Positions 1 through 8,914 of a stretch of 64,000 nucleotides of DNA are shown piece after piece (position 1 is the stretch's first letter; the number at the start of each line of letters is the position of its first letter). Source of the stretch: Enterococcus silesiacus. Lineage in GTDB: Bacteria; Bacillota; Bacilli; Lactobacillales; Enterococcaceae. The stretch is taken from the NCBI GenBank assembly GCA_001465115.1, contig CP013614.1, positions 124,001 through 188,000 of the forward strand, in the 5' to 3' direction. The translations under genes and the position numbers were made by a program. The notes under the pieces were generated by a model. It did no database searches. It had not been told where the DNA came from and was given only the letters and a program-made list of their open reading frames with translations.

Positions 1-1
1 A

Positions 2-253
2 TTAGTGGCAGCTTTAGGAATTGACAGAGAACTATACGGTCAATCGATTTTTGACAGTACACTTAGGATTGTTCCTGAAAAAAGAAAAACACCAAAGAAA
101 ATCATCTCACTACCTCGAATTGGGATACCAAATAAAGGTATCTGGACAGAGCAGCCGTTAAGATATGCTGTCTCAGGGAATCCGTATATATCCAAACAAC
201 GAAGAAATGATATCAATCAGAAAACTTTTGGCTGGAAGGAAGAAAATAAATGA
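2..253 (+). CDS. 3-methyladenine DNA glycosylase (MPG/AAG family), C-terminal part
   Basis: This is the last ~83 codons of a gene that begins before the window; the frame stays open to the left edge, so a start at base 5 is unlikely. The visible part matches the C-terminus of the MPG/AAG glycosylase family, which removes alkylated purines in base excision repair. The markers are ALGID near the left edge, then RIGI, a tryptophan followed by PLRYAV, and GNPYISK just before the end. The stop TGA overlaps the ATG of the next gene (ATGA), so the two are translationally coupled. The catalytic region lies outside the window. Confidence 0.75.
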   Translation, partial: LVAALGIDRELYGQSIFDSTLRIVPEKRKTPKKIISLPRIGIPNKGIWTEQPLRYAVSGNPYISKQRRNDINQKTFGWKEENK

Positions 254-735
254 AAAAAGTAACCATGTTGACTTATTTAGATCAACAAATGACCCAAAAA
301 ATTACAGAATATGATGTAGCTCTTGATTGGAATACAAAAAATCATTCCATCGAAGTTGTCTTTCGATTATTCGCTGAAAATACTGAACATGAACAAATCG
401 ACGATCGGCAAGGAACCATCTCAGAAGAGGAGATCATTGAATTTGAAGATGGTGTGTTGTTTTACCATCCTGAAAAAACATCTGTTGATGAGGAAGAATA
501 TTTAGCTGTCATTCCTTATGAAGGTAAAAAAGGCATCAATCAGTCTGTTTTGGACGGCTTTGTGGACTATTTAAATGAAGTGCTGACTGAAGGTCAAAGT
601 GATTTATTAGACTTTTTAACAGATGAAAATCAAGAAGTGTTTGAACTGAAATGGTCGCAAGAGGCTTTTGAAACCGCGATAAAAAAATATCAACAGGCAG
701 ATGGCGACACGTATATCGCTTATCCAAGCTATTAA
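250..735 (+). CDS. DUF3013 family protein
   Basis: A 161-residue, strongly acidic soluble protein with no signal peptide or membrane segment. Length, acidic composition and position immediately before prmA match the DUF3013 family of lactic acid bacteria, whose function is unknown. It overlaps the glycosylase gene by 4 bases and ends 14 bases before prmA, so it is probably cotranscribed with the rRNA/ribosomal-protein methylation genes downstream. The family assignment is from recognition of the sequence and neighbourhood; no catalytic motif is visible. Confidence 0.7.
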   Translation: MKKVTMLTYLDQQMTQKITEYDVALDWNTKNHSIEVVFRLFAENTEHEQIDDRQGTISEEEIIEFEDGVLFYHPEKTSVDEEEYLAVIPYEGKKGINQSVLDGFVDYLNEVLTEGQSDLLDFLTDENQEVFELKWSQEAFETAIKKYQQADGDTYIAYPSY

Positions 736-749
736 AAAGAGGTGATCGT

Positions 750-1697
750 ATGAAGTGGACAGAAGTAAAAGTAGAAACAGCCAGTGAAGCGGTTGAGGCA
801 ATCTCAAATATTATGATGGAAGCAGGAGCTAGTGGTGTAGCTATTGAAGATTCTTTAGACGTTGAAAATTTCCAAAGTGATCTTTACGGAGAATTACTTG
901 ATAAGGAGCAATTTACACATATTAAAGATGGTGCTTTAGTAATGGCCTATTTTCCAGAAACAACCTTCTTGCCAGAAATTTTGCCTTTTATCAAAGAAAG
1001 TATCACTCGCTTACCGGAATTTGGTCTTGCAATCGGCAAGAACGAAGTGAGCGTTAGCGAAGTCGCTGAAAGTGATTGGGCCACAGCTTGGAAAAAATAT
1101 TATCATCCAGTTCGTGTGACGCGTTTTCTAACGATTGTTCCAAGCTGGGAAAAATATGAAGCACAAGATCAGTTTGAAAAGATCATTACTTTAGATCCTG
1201 GAATGGCTTTTGGGACAGGAACACATCCTACAACACGTTTAACGTTGCAAGCGCTGGAAACAGTCTTACGTGGCGGTGAAACGTTACTTGATGTTGGGAC
1301 TGGTTCAGGAGTGTTAAGCATTGCCAGCAAATATTTAGGCGCAAAAGAAGTGCATGCTTATGATTTAGATGAAGTGGCCGTAACAGCAGCAAAAGAAAAT
1401 ATGGATATGAATCCGATTGCTAGTGATGTACATGTTTCAGCTAATGATTTATTGAAAAATGTAACAATCGAAGCAGATGTAATCGTAGCAAATATTTTAG
1501 CGGATATCATTACTTTAATGATCGAGGATGCCTGGCGTTTATTAAAAAATGATGGAACCTTGATTGTTTCAGGAATTATACATGAGAAAAAAGCGATGAT
1601 CTTAGAGAAAATGACAGAGATGGGTTTTCTTGTAGATCAGATTTTTCAACAAGGCGATTGGTACGCGATTATTTTAAAGAAAACTGAGGAAGAGTAA
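750..1697 (+). CDS. prmA: Ribosomal protein L11 methyltransferase
   Basis: SAM-dependent enzyme that methylates ribosomal protein L11 in the cytoplasm. The 315-residue length is normal. After the N-terminal L11-recognition domain come the hallmark MAFGTGTHPTT (about residues 150-160), the SAM-binding loop DVGTGSG and the VANILAD motif. The start has a good ribosome site (AGAGGTGA). The next gene, rsmE, starts one base after the stop, consistent with one rRNA/ribosome-modification operon. Confidence 0.96.
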   Translation: MKWTEVKVETASEAVEAISNIMMEAGASGVAIEDSLDVENFQSDLYGELLDKEQFTHIKDGALVMAYFPETTFLPEILPFIKESITRLPEFGLAIGKNEVSVSEVAESDWATAWKKYYHPVRVTRFLTIVPSWEKYEAQDQFEKIITLDPGMAFGTGTHPTTRLTLQALETVLRGGETLLDVGTGSGVLSIASKYLGAKEVHAYDLDEVAVTAAKENMDMNPIASDVHVSANDLLKNVTIEADVIVANILADIITLMIEDAWRLLKNDGTLIVSGIIHEKKAMILEKMTEMGFLVDQIFQQGDWYAIILKKTEEE

Positions 1698-1698
1698 C

Positions 1699-2448
1699 AT
1701 GCAGCGGTATTTTTTGACGGAGCCTTATGAGACCAAAGAGCTTTATATGATTACAGGAGAAAACTATCATCATATTGTTCGAGTGATGCGGATGGAACCG
1801 ACGCAAAAAGTTTTCTTAGCATTTAGTGATCGTCTAGCAATTATTGCTGAAATCACAGATATTACAGAAGACGCCGTTTATTTAAAAGAAGTCAGTAAAG
1901 AAAAAGCAGAAAAAGAGCTGCCGATCAATGTGACGATCGCATGTGGTTATCCAAAAGGAGATAAACTAGAATGGATCGTTCAAAAAGGAACCGAACTAGG
2001 CAGTCATAAATTTATAGGATTTCCAGCTAAAGCTTCTGTAGTAAAATGGGATCACAAAAAGTTAGCGAAAAAAACAGAGCGTTTGAAAAAAATAGCGACA
2101 GAAGCAGCTGAGCAATCTCATCGCCAGTTTGCGCCAGATATTGTATTATTAGAAAAAGAGCAAGCGTTGATCGAGAGGTTTTCCAGTTATGATAAAGTCT
2201 TGATCGCTTACGAAGAATCGGCCAAAATTGGGGAACGCAGCTGTTTTGCAACGGTCCTTTCTGAACTGTCTGCTGGTGACTCTCTTTTGATCATATTTGG
2301 ACCAGAAGGTGGTTTTTCACCAGATGAAATAGCAGAATTTCAAGAGCACAAGGGAATTATTTGCGGCTTGGGTCCGCGCATTTTACGTGCAGAAACGGCA
2401 CCGCTCTATGCTTTGAGTGCTATTAGTTATCAATTTGAATTAGTGTAA
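1699..2448 (+). CDS. rsmE: 16S rRNA m3U1498 methyltransferase
   Basis: SPOUT-class methyltransferase that N3-methylates U1498 in helix 44 of 16S rRNA. The 249-residue protein has the N-terminal PUA-like segment and the C-terminal knotted SAM site: the conserved GPEGGFSPDE, then LGPRILRAETAP. It begins one base after prmA and is followed at 17 bases by the DeoC-like gene, so it is part of the same operon. Confidence 0.96.
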   Translation: MQRYFLTEPYETKELYMITGENYHHIVRVMRMEPTQKVFLAFSDRLAIIAEITDITEDAVYLKEVSKEKAEKELPINVTIACGYPKGDKLEWIVQKGTELGSHKFIGFPAKASVVKWDHKKLAKKTERLKKIATEAAEQSHRQFAPDIVLLEKEQALIERFSSYDKVLIAYEESAKIGERSCFATVLSELSAGDSLLIIFGPEGGFSPDEIAEFQEHKGIICGLGPRILRAETAPLYALSAISYQFELV

Positions 2449-2465
2449 GGTTTAGGGGGCTATTT

Positions 2466-3113
2466 ATGGAGTTAGAGTTGCAGAAAATTTCAATTATGTT
2501 AATAGATCCGTTGTGTACAGATCAACAGTTTACAGAAGAGATCCTTTTTCTAAAGGAATTTCCTGTTCGTTCAATTTTTGTTTTGCCTTATAATGTTGCT
2601 AGAGCAAAGCAACTATTAACTGGAACGATGATTCAAGTGGGCAGTTTCGTTGATTTTCCGCTTGGTAGCGGAACTTTAGCAAAAAAAGCCTTTGAAACAG
2701 GACAATTGTATAGAGACGGTGCATCTGACGTTTTTGTAACTATGACGCCTGAACAACTGCCACTTCATGGAAATCAAAGTTTTCAAGCGTTGGAGCAGCT
2801 GTCATTTGGGCGGAATGCTCTAGGCTACTTTTTAGATAGCAGTCAACTAACAGGTAATCAAAAGCAAGTATTAACAATGGATATTGCTACGTTAAATGTT
2901 AGTGCTATTTCTTTAGGGGTAAATTTAACGATGGAACAAGCGATCTATGATATGAGCCTTCTTAGAACCGGCAGAAAAAAACAAATGACTTTTCAAGTAA
3001 ATGTAAAAGCGCCAACCTTACTTGAAATCGAGCTGTTGTTTCAAGCAGGAGCTTCTTATATTGGGATTAGCAACGGCCGTGAGATTTTGCCATTGATTTC
3101 AAAATGGAATTAA
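2466..3113 (+). CDS. Deoxyribose-phosphate aldolase-like (DeoC-fold) protein
   Basis: A 215-residue protein that aligns with DeoC by its segment order: a strand ending in VLPYNVARAK (DeoC has a VCVNP-like segment), then VGSFVDFPLGSGTLAKKAFE, and near the C-terminus GASYIGISNG, corresponding to the DeoC phosphate-binding strand. The Schiff-base lysine motif (usually KTSTGF) is not recognisable; the region reads LRTGRKKQMTF. It may be a catalytically dead or re-purposed TIM-barrel protein. Position after rsmE suggests cotranscription. The fold is inferred; the function is unknown. Confidence 0.5.
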   Translation: MELELQKISIMLIDPLCTDQQFTEEILFLKEFPVRSIFVLPYNVARAKQLLTGTMIQVGSFVDFPLGSGTLAKKAFETGQLYRDGASDVFVTMTPEQLPLHGNQSFQALEQLSFGRNALGYFLDSSQLTGNQKQVLTMDIATLNVSAISLGVNLTMEQAIYDMSLLRTGRKKQMTFQVNVKAPTLLEIELLFQAGASYIGISNGREILPLISKWN

Positions 3114-3124
3114 AACGTGAGGAA

Positions 3125-3152
3125 TTGAAAATTTGGCGAAATTTAGTATAAT
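3125..3152 (+). promoter_or_regulatory. Sigma-A-type promoter directly in front of a terminator
   Basis: TTGAAA at 3125-3130 and a perfect TATAAT at 3147-3152 are separated by 16 bases. Transcription would start near 3159 and meet the hairpin at 3166-3189 almost at once. It could be an attenuated promoter for relA or simply chance in an AT-rich spacer. Confidence 0.5.
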
Positions 3153-3165
3153 AAAAGATGTTGGA

Positions 3166-3200
3166 AGTGCTACTGTTTCAAGTGGTGCTTTTCTTTTTTT
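3166..3200 (+). terminator. Rho-independent terminator upstream of relA
   Basis: Nine-base stem (3166-3174 with 3181-3189, three of the pairs G-U), six-base loop, followed by a T-rich run. It would end the prmA-rsmE-DeoC-like operon and any transcript from the promoter at 3125. Confidence 0.6.
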
Positions 3201-3344
3201 AAACGGACATAACACTAATTAGAAAAACTATGTTGAGCTAGATAAATCAGGTGCTACCAATATTTTTTACATAATCTCTATTTTAAATGTTAGAGCGTAA
3301 ATAACAGAGCAACATTGCGATTAGGGACAAAGGAGTGATAAATA

Positions 3345-5558
3345 ATGCCAAAAGAGGAAATTATGACCGGACCAGGAGTTATTAAACTGGTATCGAAATA
3401 TATGGCGCCACAACATGTTGCTTTTGTTCAAAAAGCGTGTGACTATGCGGAAAAAGCGCATGAAGGTCAAGTGAGACAATCTGGGGAACCTTATTTTATT
3501 CATCCAATTCAGGTTGCAGGGATTTTAGCTGAATTACGGATGGATCCACATACTGTTGCAACAGGTTTTTTGCATGATGTAGTCGAAGATACAGATGTAA
3601 CACTTGAAGATCTAGCCAATGAATTTGGGTCTGATGTTGCGATGTTAGTTGACGGCGTGACTAAGCTTGGAAAAATAAAATATAAATCTCACGAAGAACA
3701 GTTAGCTGAAAACCATCGAAAAATGTTATTAGCAATGGCTCAAGATTTGCGCGTGATTATGGTAAAATTAGCTGACCGTCTGCATAACATGCGGACATTA
3801 AAGCATCTACGTGAAGATAAACAACGCCGAATTGCCCAAGAGACGATCGAAATCTATGCGCCGCTTGCTCATCGTTTAGGGATCAGCCGCATCAAATGGG
3901 AACTAGAAGATACAGCTCTACGCTATATTAACCCAAATCAGTATTATCGTATCGTGAATCTAATGCAAAGTAAAAGAGACGAGCGCGAAGCATATGTTGA
4001 AGAAGCTGTTGAAGATATACGTTTAGCAACAGAGGATTTAGATATTTATGCTGAAATCTACGGTCGACCAAAACATATTTATTCGATTTATCGTAAAATG
4101 AAGGACCACAAGAAGCAGTTTAATGAAATTTATGATTTACTGGCGATCCGGGTCATCGTCGATTCAATCAAGGACTGTTATGCTGTATTAGGTGCGATCC
4201 ATACGAAATGGACACCAATGCCGGGACGCTTTAAAGATTATATTGCGATGCCTAAAGCAAATATGTATCAATCAATCCATACAACAGTTATTGGGCCCAA
4301 AGGGAATCCAGTAGAAGTACAGATCAGAACTCATGAAATGCATCAAATCGCAGAATTTGGGGTAGCAGCTCACTGGGCGTATAAAGAAGGTAAAACGGAA
4401 AAAATCGATGAAGATAATGATACAAAACAATTAAGTTGGTTCCGTGAGATTCTTGAGTTGCAAGACGAAAGCTATGATGCTTCTGAGTTTATGGAAAGTG
4501 TGAAAGGCGATATTTTCAGTGATAAGGTTTATGTTTTCACACCAACAGGTGAAGTGACTGAACTGCCAAAAGGCTCCGGCCCCTTAGATTTTGCGTATAG
4601 CGTGCATACTGAAATCGGAAATAAGACGACAGGTGCGAAAGTTAACGGAAAAATGGTTCAGTTGGACTATACATTGAAAAATGGGGATATCATTGAAGTC
4701 TTGACCTCACCGAATTCTTTTGGACCAAGCCGAGATTGGTTAAAAATGGTAGCCACAAGTAAGGCACGAAACAAAATCAAACGTTTCTTTAAAGTCCAAG
4801 ACCGTGAAGTCAATATTATCAAAGGGCACGATGCAATCAGTAAATATTTAATCGAGCATGGTTTTGCACCAAAAGAATTCTTAGGAAAAACAAAGCTAGC
4901 TGAGGCGCTCGATCGTTTTAACTTCCAAACCGAAGATGATCTGTATGCAGCTGTTGGGTATGGTGAAATCAGTGCCCAAGTGGTCTTTAATCGTTTAACA
5001 GAAAAAGAACGTAAAGAACAAGAAATGGAGCGTCAAAAACAAGAGGCTGACGAATTGATGACACAACCTGTCAAAAAAGAATCGGATAAAATGAAAGTTC
5101 GTCATGAAGGCGGGATCGTGATTCAAGGCGTAGAAAATCTACTTGTTCGCATCAGCCGCTGCTGTAATCCGGTACCAGGAGATGAAATCGTCGGTTACAT
5201 CACGAAAGGTCGTGGCGTGTCAATTCATAGAGCAGATTGTCCTAACGTTCAGCATCAAGAAGAACTGGCGCAGCGATTGATTGAAGTTGAGTGGGAAGAT
5301 ACCGATAATTCAAATAAAGAATACGATGCTGATCTAGAAATTTATGGCTATAATCGCAGCGGATTATTGAATGATGTCCTACAAGTGATTAGTTCAATGA
5401 CCAAAAATTTAGTCAGCGTAGAAGCCAAACCAACGAAAAATAAAATGGCGATGATCCATGTGACGGTAAAAATCCAAAATCTAGCCCATTTAAAAACAAT
5501 CGTTGATAAAATCAAGAACATACCAGACGTTTATAATGTTCGTCGAACCAATGGCTAG
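3345..5558 (+). CDS. relA: Bifunctional (p)ppGpp synthetase/hydrolase (RSH)
   Basis: Long RSH enzyme of 737 residues that makes and degrades (p)ppGpp in the stringent response. The HD hydrolase domain is intact (H53, H77-D78, E81-D82). The synthetase domain carries [17 protein letters not shown]; the RFKD form is typical of bifunctional enzymes rather than RelA-only synthetases with EFDD. A TGS domain ([10 protein letters not shown], about residue 400), a conserved Cys-Cys region (RCCNPVPGD) and a C-terminal ACT domain follow. Ribosome site AAAGGAG precedes the ATG. dtd starts 11 bases downstream, the usual RSH-dtd pair. Confidence 0.97.
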   Translation: MPKEEIMTGPGVIKLVSKYMAPQHVAFVQKACDYAEKAHEGQVRQSGEPYFIHPIQVAGILAELRMDPHTVATGFLHDVVEDTDVTLEDLANEFGSDVAMLVDGVTKLGKIKYKSHEEQLAENHRKMLLAMAQDLRVIMVKLADRLHNMRTLKHLREDKQRRIAQETIEIYAPLAHRLGISRIKWELEDTALRYINPNQYYRIVNLMQSKRDEREAYVEEAVEDIRLATEDLDIYAEIYGRPKHIYSIYRKMKDHKKQFNEIYDLLAIRVIVDSIKDCYAVLGAIHTKWTPMPGRFKDYIAMPKANMYQSIHTTVIGPKGNPVEVQIRTHEMHQIAEFGVAAHWAYKEGKTEKIDEDNDTKQLSWFREILELQDESYDASEFMESVKGDIFSDKVYVFTPTGEVTELPKGSGPLDFAYSVHTEIGNKTTGAKVNGKMVQLDYTLKNGDIIEVLTSPNSFGPSRDWLKMVATSKARNKIKRFFKVQDREVNIIKGHDAISKYLIEHGFAPKEFLGKTKLAEALDRFNFQTEDDLYAAVGYGEISAQVVFNRLTEKERKEQEMERQKQEADELMTQPVKKESDKMKVRHEGGIVIQGVENLLVRISRCCNPVPGDEIVGYITKGRGVSIHRADCPNVQHQEELAQRLIEVEWEDTDNSNKEYDADLEIYGYNRSGLLNDVLQVISSMTKNLVSVEAKPTKNKMAMIHVTVKIQNLAHLKTIVDKIKNIPDVYNVRRTNG

Positions 5559-5569
5559 GAGGAATAGAT

Positions 5570-6016
5570 ATGAGAGCAGTCATCCAACGTGTCAGCCAAG
5601 CTGAAGTTAAGATCGACCAAAACAGTGTTGGGAAAATAGACCAAGGCTTTATGATTTTACTTGGCATCCATCAATCAGATAGTGTAGAAGATGTTGCCTA
5701 TTTAGTCCGTAAAATCAGTAAACTTCGCGTATTTGAAGATGCTGAGGGCAAAATGAATCTGAGTATCCAAGACATTCAAGGGAGTATTTTAAGTGTTTCT
5801 CAATTTACCTTGTATGCCGATACTAAAAAAGGCAATCGTCCTAGTTTTATAGAAGCTGCCCGACCTGAGGTGGCCATTCCTTTATATGATTTGTTCAATA
5901 AACAGCTTAAAGAACTGGATATTCCTGTCGAAACTGGTGAATTCGGTGCAGACATGGCCGTTTCATTGATCAATGATGGACCAGTCACGATCATTATTGA
6001 TACAAACGATAAATAA
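5570..6016 (+). CDS. dtd: D-aminoacyl-tRNA deacylase
   Basis: A 148-residue deacylase that hydrolyses D-amino acids, and glycine mischarged on tRNAAla, from tRNA. Diagnostic motifs are the N-terminal MRAVIQRV, the catalytic SQFTLYAD (about residues 77-84) and the cross-subunit NDGPVT near the end. Ribosome site AGGAGG, 11 bases after relA, so cotranscribed with it; a strong terminator follows. Confidence 0.96.
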   Translation: MRAVIQRVSQAEVKIDQNSVGKIDQGFMILLGIHQSDSVEDVAYLVRKISKLRVFEDAEGKMNLSIQDIQGSILSVSQFTLYADTKKGNRPSFIEAARPEVAIPLYDLFNKQLKELDIPVETGEFGADMAVSLINDGPVTIIIDTNDK

Positions 6017-6021
6017 TCAAA

Positions 6022-6064
6022 AGCATCATTCTTACAATGCGTGTCAGTAAGAATGGTGTTTTTT
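6022..6064 (+). terminator. Rho-independent terminator after relA-dtd
   Basis: Stem of about 13 pairs (6023-6035 with 6047-6058), loop of 11 bases, then a run of T. It closes the relA-dtd unit. Confidence 0.85.
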
Positions 6065-6141
6065 AAATAAGTTATAAAAAAGAGACATATGAAAAGCAAA
6101 TGCTTGGTATAATGAGCATAAAGTGATTGTTGAGGTGTAAG

Positions 6142-7902
6142 ATGGAAAAATATCAAGAAGAACTATTACCAAATTTAAAAAAGTTACCTGTACCAGAATT
6201 ACACGAAACCCTCGTTGCATTGACTGATTGGTTGAGACCACTGGTTACATTAGAAGAATTAAAAGAGTTTCAAAAAAGAGCCATAACATTTAGTGTATCT
6301 GATGGTCTGTTATTGCAAAAAGATTTAGTGGAGTATGCGGAAAGTCGAGCTGGAAGTTGGCTAGCCCCCTTTTGGCAAGAAAGCTATTTAGAGAGTCGAG
6401 GTCATTTACAAAGCGAGTCAAACTTTGCTTTGGTCATTGATGAGCGCTATTATGATCAAATGAAATCGAAAGAAATGCGAGCGGCTCAGCTAATCTATCA
6501 AATGACCACTATTTATCTGAGTTTAGCGAACGGAACATATCCAATCGAATATACAAAAAATAATCAAACTGTCGATATGTCTTTTTATTTAAATTTCTTC
6601 AAAAGTTGCCGAATACCTGGAAATGAGCGAGATTCTTTTTACAGAGGAGAAATAAAAGCTGCTGAAAATTATATTGTGATTTTTGTAAACGGTACCTACT
6701 TTCGTCTAGAGGTGACAAATAATTCTGGAACTCTTTATTCTTTTGAGCAAATACTGGCAAGCTTGAATTATATTCTTTCTCTTGAGATTGTCCCAAAACA
6801 AGGAGAGACTCTACTTCCTTATCTAACGGGCGTTGAAAGAGAACAATCTAATTTAATTTATCAACAGCTAAAAAAAGATGAGCTGAACAGCTATAATCTC
6901 AAACAAATCGAAGAAGCATTATTTGTTTTGAGTTTTTCAGACGAAGAGGATGAGTCAAAAGAAGAACGAATTACGGATGTTTTATTGAATACAAGCCATC
7001 AGTTTCTAGCAAAAACGACACAGGCAGTTATCACGAAAAATGGTCGTATTGGTTTCAATATGGAACACACAGCAATCGATGGTGTTCCAACATTAAACTT
7101 ACTGACACAAGTTTTCGAGTCATTTGATGAGTTGAAGCAAGAAGATACTAAAAAACGTTCTTCCGAGTTAGTCCAACAATTTGAATGGTTATTGGACAAT
7201 CAATTGATTAAAACTTTAGAAGATGCCCAAAAGCTTGTAGAAGTTGAGAATAGCTCGTATATACTCAAACACCAAGTGATTTCGGAAGTTGGTAAAGAAC
7301 GGATGAAAAAAGCGAAAGTAAGTCCAGATGCTTTTTTCCATATTGCGTTGACAATGGCACAGCAAAAGGTATTTGGACAACTAAAATCTGTTTATGAGCC
7401 TGTTGCAATGCGTATGTATTACGAAGGACGAACCGAATCTGCTCGTTCAGTAAGTCAAGAGAAAAAGCAGTTCGCAGAAGCATTTTATAACCAGACAGAG
7501 CCAACATCTAAGGAGAAATTAATTGAATTATTTGTTACGGCTGCAACCGCTCATTCTGATCGCATCATCCAATGTCAAAATGGTAAGGGCGTAGAACGTC
7601 ATTTGTTTGGTCTGCAAAAAATGGCGCTTAATCCAGAGGAAGGGTTGACATTTTTCTCTGTAAAAGCCCTCAGATTATTAGGTGAAGACTTCATATCAAC
7701 TACGGGAATCCCATATGATTTATTAGAATCATTTAGCTTTGGGCCAGTTAATAAAACAGGGTTTGGGATTTATTATGGTATTCTGGAAGAACGAGTGATT
7801 TTAACTATCTCTGCTAAAAAAATATATGAAAATGAAGCAATCCAGTTGCTGGAAGCCATTTCTAGCGCATTGCTTTCTTTAACAGATCTTTTAGGGATTT
7901 AG
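6142..7902 (+). CDS. Choline/carnitine O-acyltransferase family protein
   Basis: A 586-residue protein of the carnitine/choline acyltransferase family, known best from eukaryotes, where it moves acyl groups between CoA and carnitine or choline. The family signposts appear in order: LPVPEL near the start; WLAPFWQESYLESR (about 73-86); CRIPG at 156-160; the catalytic-histidine motif EHTAIDG with H309; RTESARS; and the late GFGIYYG. Length fits the family. ATG 6142 was chosen because GAGGTG lies just upstream; earlier TTG codons lack spacing. Flanked by terminators, so monocistronic. Substrate cannot be told from sequence. Confidence 0.85.
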   Translation: MEKYQEELLPNLKKLPVPELHETLVALTDWLRPLVTLEELKEFQKRAITFSVSDGLLLQKDLVEYAESRAGSWLAPFWQESYLESRGHLQSESNFALVIDERYYDQMKSKEMRAAQLIYQMTTIYLSLANGTYPIEYTKNNQTVDMSFYLNFFKSCRIPGNERDSFYRGEIKAAENYIVIFVNGTYFRLEVTNNSGTLYSFEQILASLNYILSLEIVPKQGETLLPYLTGVEREQSNLIYQQLKKDELNSYNLKQIEEALFVLSFSDEEDESKEERITDVLLNTSHQFLAKTTQAVITKNGRIGFNMEHTAIDGVPTLNLLTQVFESFDELKQEDTKKRSSELVQQFEWLLDNQLIKTLEDAQKLVEVENSSYILKHQVISEVGKERMKKAKVSPDAFFHIALTMAQQKVFGQLKSVYEPVAMRMYYEGRTESARSVSQEKKQFAEAFYNQTEPTSKEKLIELFVTAATAHSDRIIQCQNGKGVERHLFGLQKMALNPEEGLTFFSVKALRLLGEDFISTTGIPYDLLESFSFGPVNKTGFGIYYGILEERVILTISAKKIYENEAIQLLEAISSALLSLTDLLGI

Positions 7903-7916
7903 TAAAAAACATAAAA

Positions 7917-7977
7917 AATACTACAAATAATCAGGAGAAGGCTTTTCATGAGCTCTTGTTATTTGTAGTATTTTTTT
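7917..7977 (+). terminator. Terminator after the acyltransferase
   Basis: Perfect 14-base stem (7917-7930 with 7959-7972) around a 28-base loop, then a T run. The loop is longer than usual. Confidence 0.75.
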
Positions 7978-8021
7978 ATTTCTATTGTCTTTTTCTGAAA
8001 GATAGTATAAAATATCGTGAT

Positions 8022-8044
8022 TAAATCGTAATCATTACGTTTTG
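8022..8044 (+). promoter_or_regulatory. Zur-box operator for the zinc lipoprotein gene
   Basis: The left half and centre match the Firmicute Zur box (AAATCGTAAT-N-ATTACG, inverted repeat around base 8032); the last bases of the right half deviate. A TATAAA at 8006-8011 lies just upstream, so a bound repressor would cover the transcription start. This predicts induction under zinc starvation, fitting the ZinT-type product. Confidence 0.8.
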
Positions 8045-8112
8045 TTTATCGTAAAACAGAAAGGAGCAATAAACTAGATTTAATCGACAATAAAAAAAGT
8101 GGAGGTTCATAG

Positions 8113-8818
8113 ATGAAAAAGAACAGTTTAACGTTACTTAAAGGATTGGGGATTCTTATACTAGGGGCATTAATCGTTAGTGGCTGTGCGGGACAAAAAA
8201 AATAGAGAAACAGCTGAAACAAAATCTACAACAAGTCAGATATCGGAAGCCAAGGACACACATAACCATACACATAAGCATAGCCATGACGGAGAATTCA
8301 CAGACGAAGAGGTACAAAATCGCACACTGGAGGACTGGTCAGGTGATTGGCAATCTATTTATCCATTTTTACTGGATGGCACTCTGGATAAGGTTCTTGA
8401 ACACAAAGTTGAAGAAAAGCAAGAGAAAAATTTTGAGGAGTATAAACAGTATTATTCTGTAGGGTATGAAACAGACACTGATCGGATCGTTATCAATGGG
8501 AATACAGTTGAATTTTTTAAAGGACATATGTCTCACAAGGCGGACTATCAATACGATGGCTACCGAATTTTGACCTATGATTCTGGTAAAAAAGGAGCGC
8601 GCTATTTATTTAGTACGAGCGACGACAATAGCGGAGCGCCTAAGAATATTCAATTTAGCGATCATAACATCGAACCAACGAAGCCTGAACATTTTCATTT
8701 ATATTTTGGAAATGAAAGCCAAGAAGTATTGCTGAAAGAATTAGATCATTGGCCAACGTATTATAAGAGTGATTTATCGGGTGCTGATATCGTCCACGAT
8801 ATGTTACATCATCATTAG
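8113..8818 (+). pseudogene. ZinT-like zinc-binding lipoprotein, frame broken at an A8 run
   Basis: ATG 8113 (ribosome site GTGGAGG) starts a lipoprotein signal peptide with lipobox LIVSGC, which runs into TAG at 8203 after 30 codons. The rest of the protein continues in the +1-shifted frame from the A8 tract (8195-8202) to 8818: a His-rich linker (HNHTHKHSH), then a complete ZinT domain (LEDWSGDWQSIYPFL, the conserved FSDHNI, EHFHLYFG, ending in HHH). Removing one A would restore a continuous ~234-residue protein. It may be a true null, slippage-expressed, phase-variable, or a sequencing error. Expected role is periplasm-side zinc capture for an AdcABC-type importer. Confidence 0.85.
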
Positions 8819-8830
8819 GCATAGAAAAAG

Positions 8831-8873
8831 AGGTTGTGAAACAAAAGTGAATGTCACTTTTGTTTCACAACCT
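8831..8873. terminator. Bidirectional hairpin between convergent genes
   Basis: Perfect 20-base inverted repeat (8831-8850 with 8854-8873) with a 3-base loop, placed between the ends of the ZinT-like gene and the aldo/keto reductase gene. No strong T run follows on either strand, but length and position suggest shared termination. Confidence 0.7.
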
Positions 8874-8914
8874 AATTACGAATAAACAGTGGGAACGGCA
8901 ACTTCTCTGTTACC

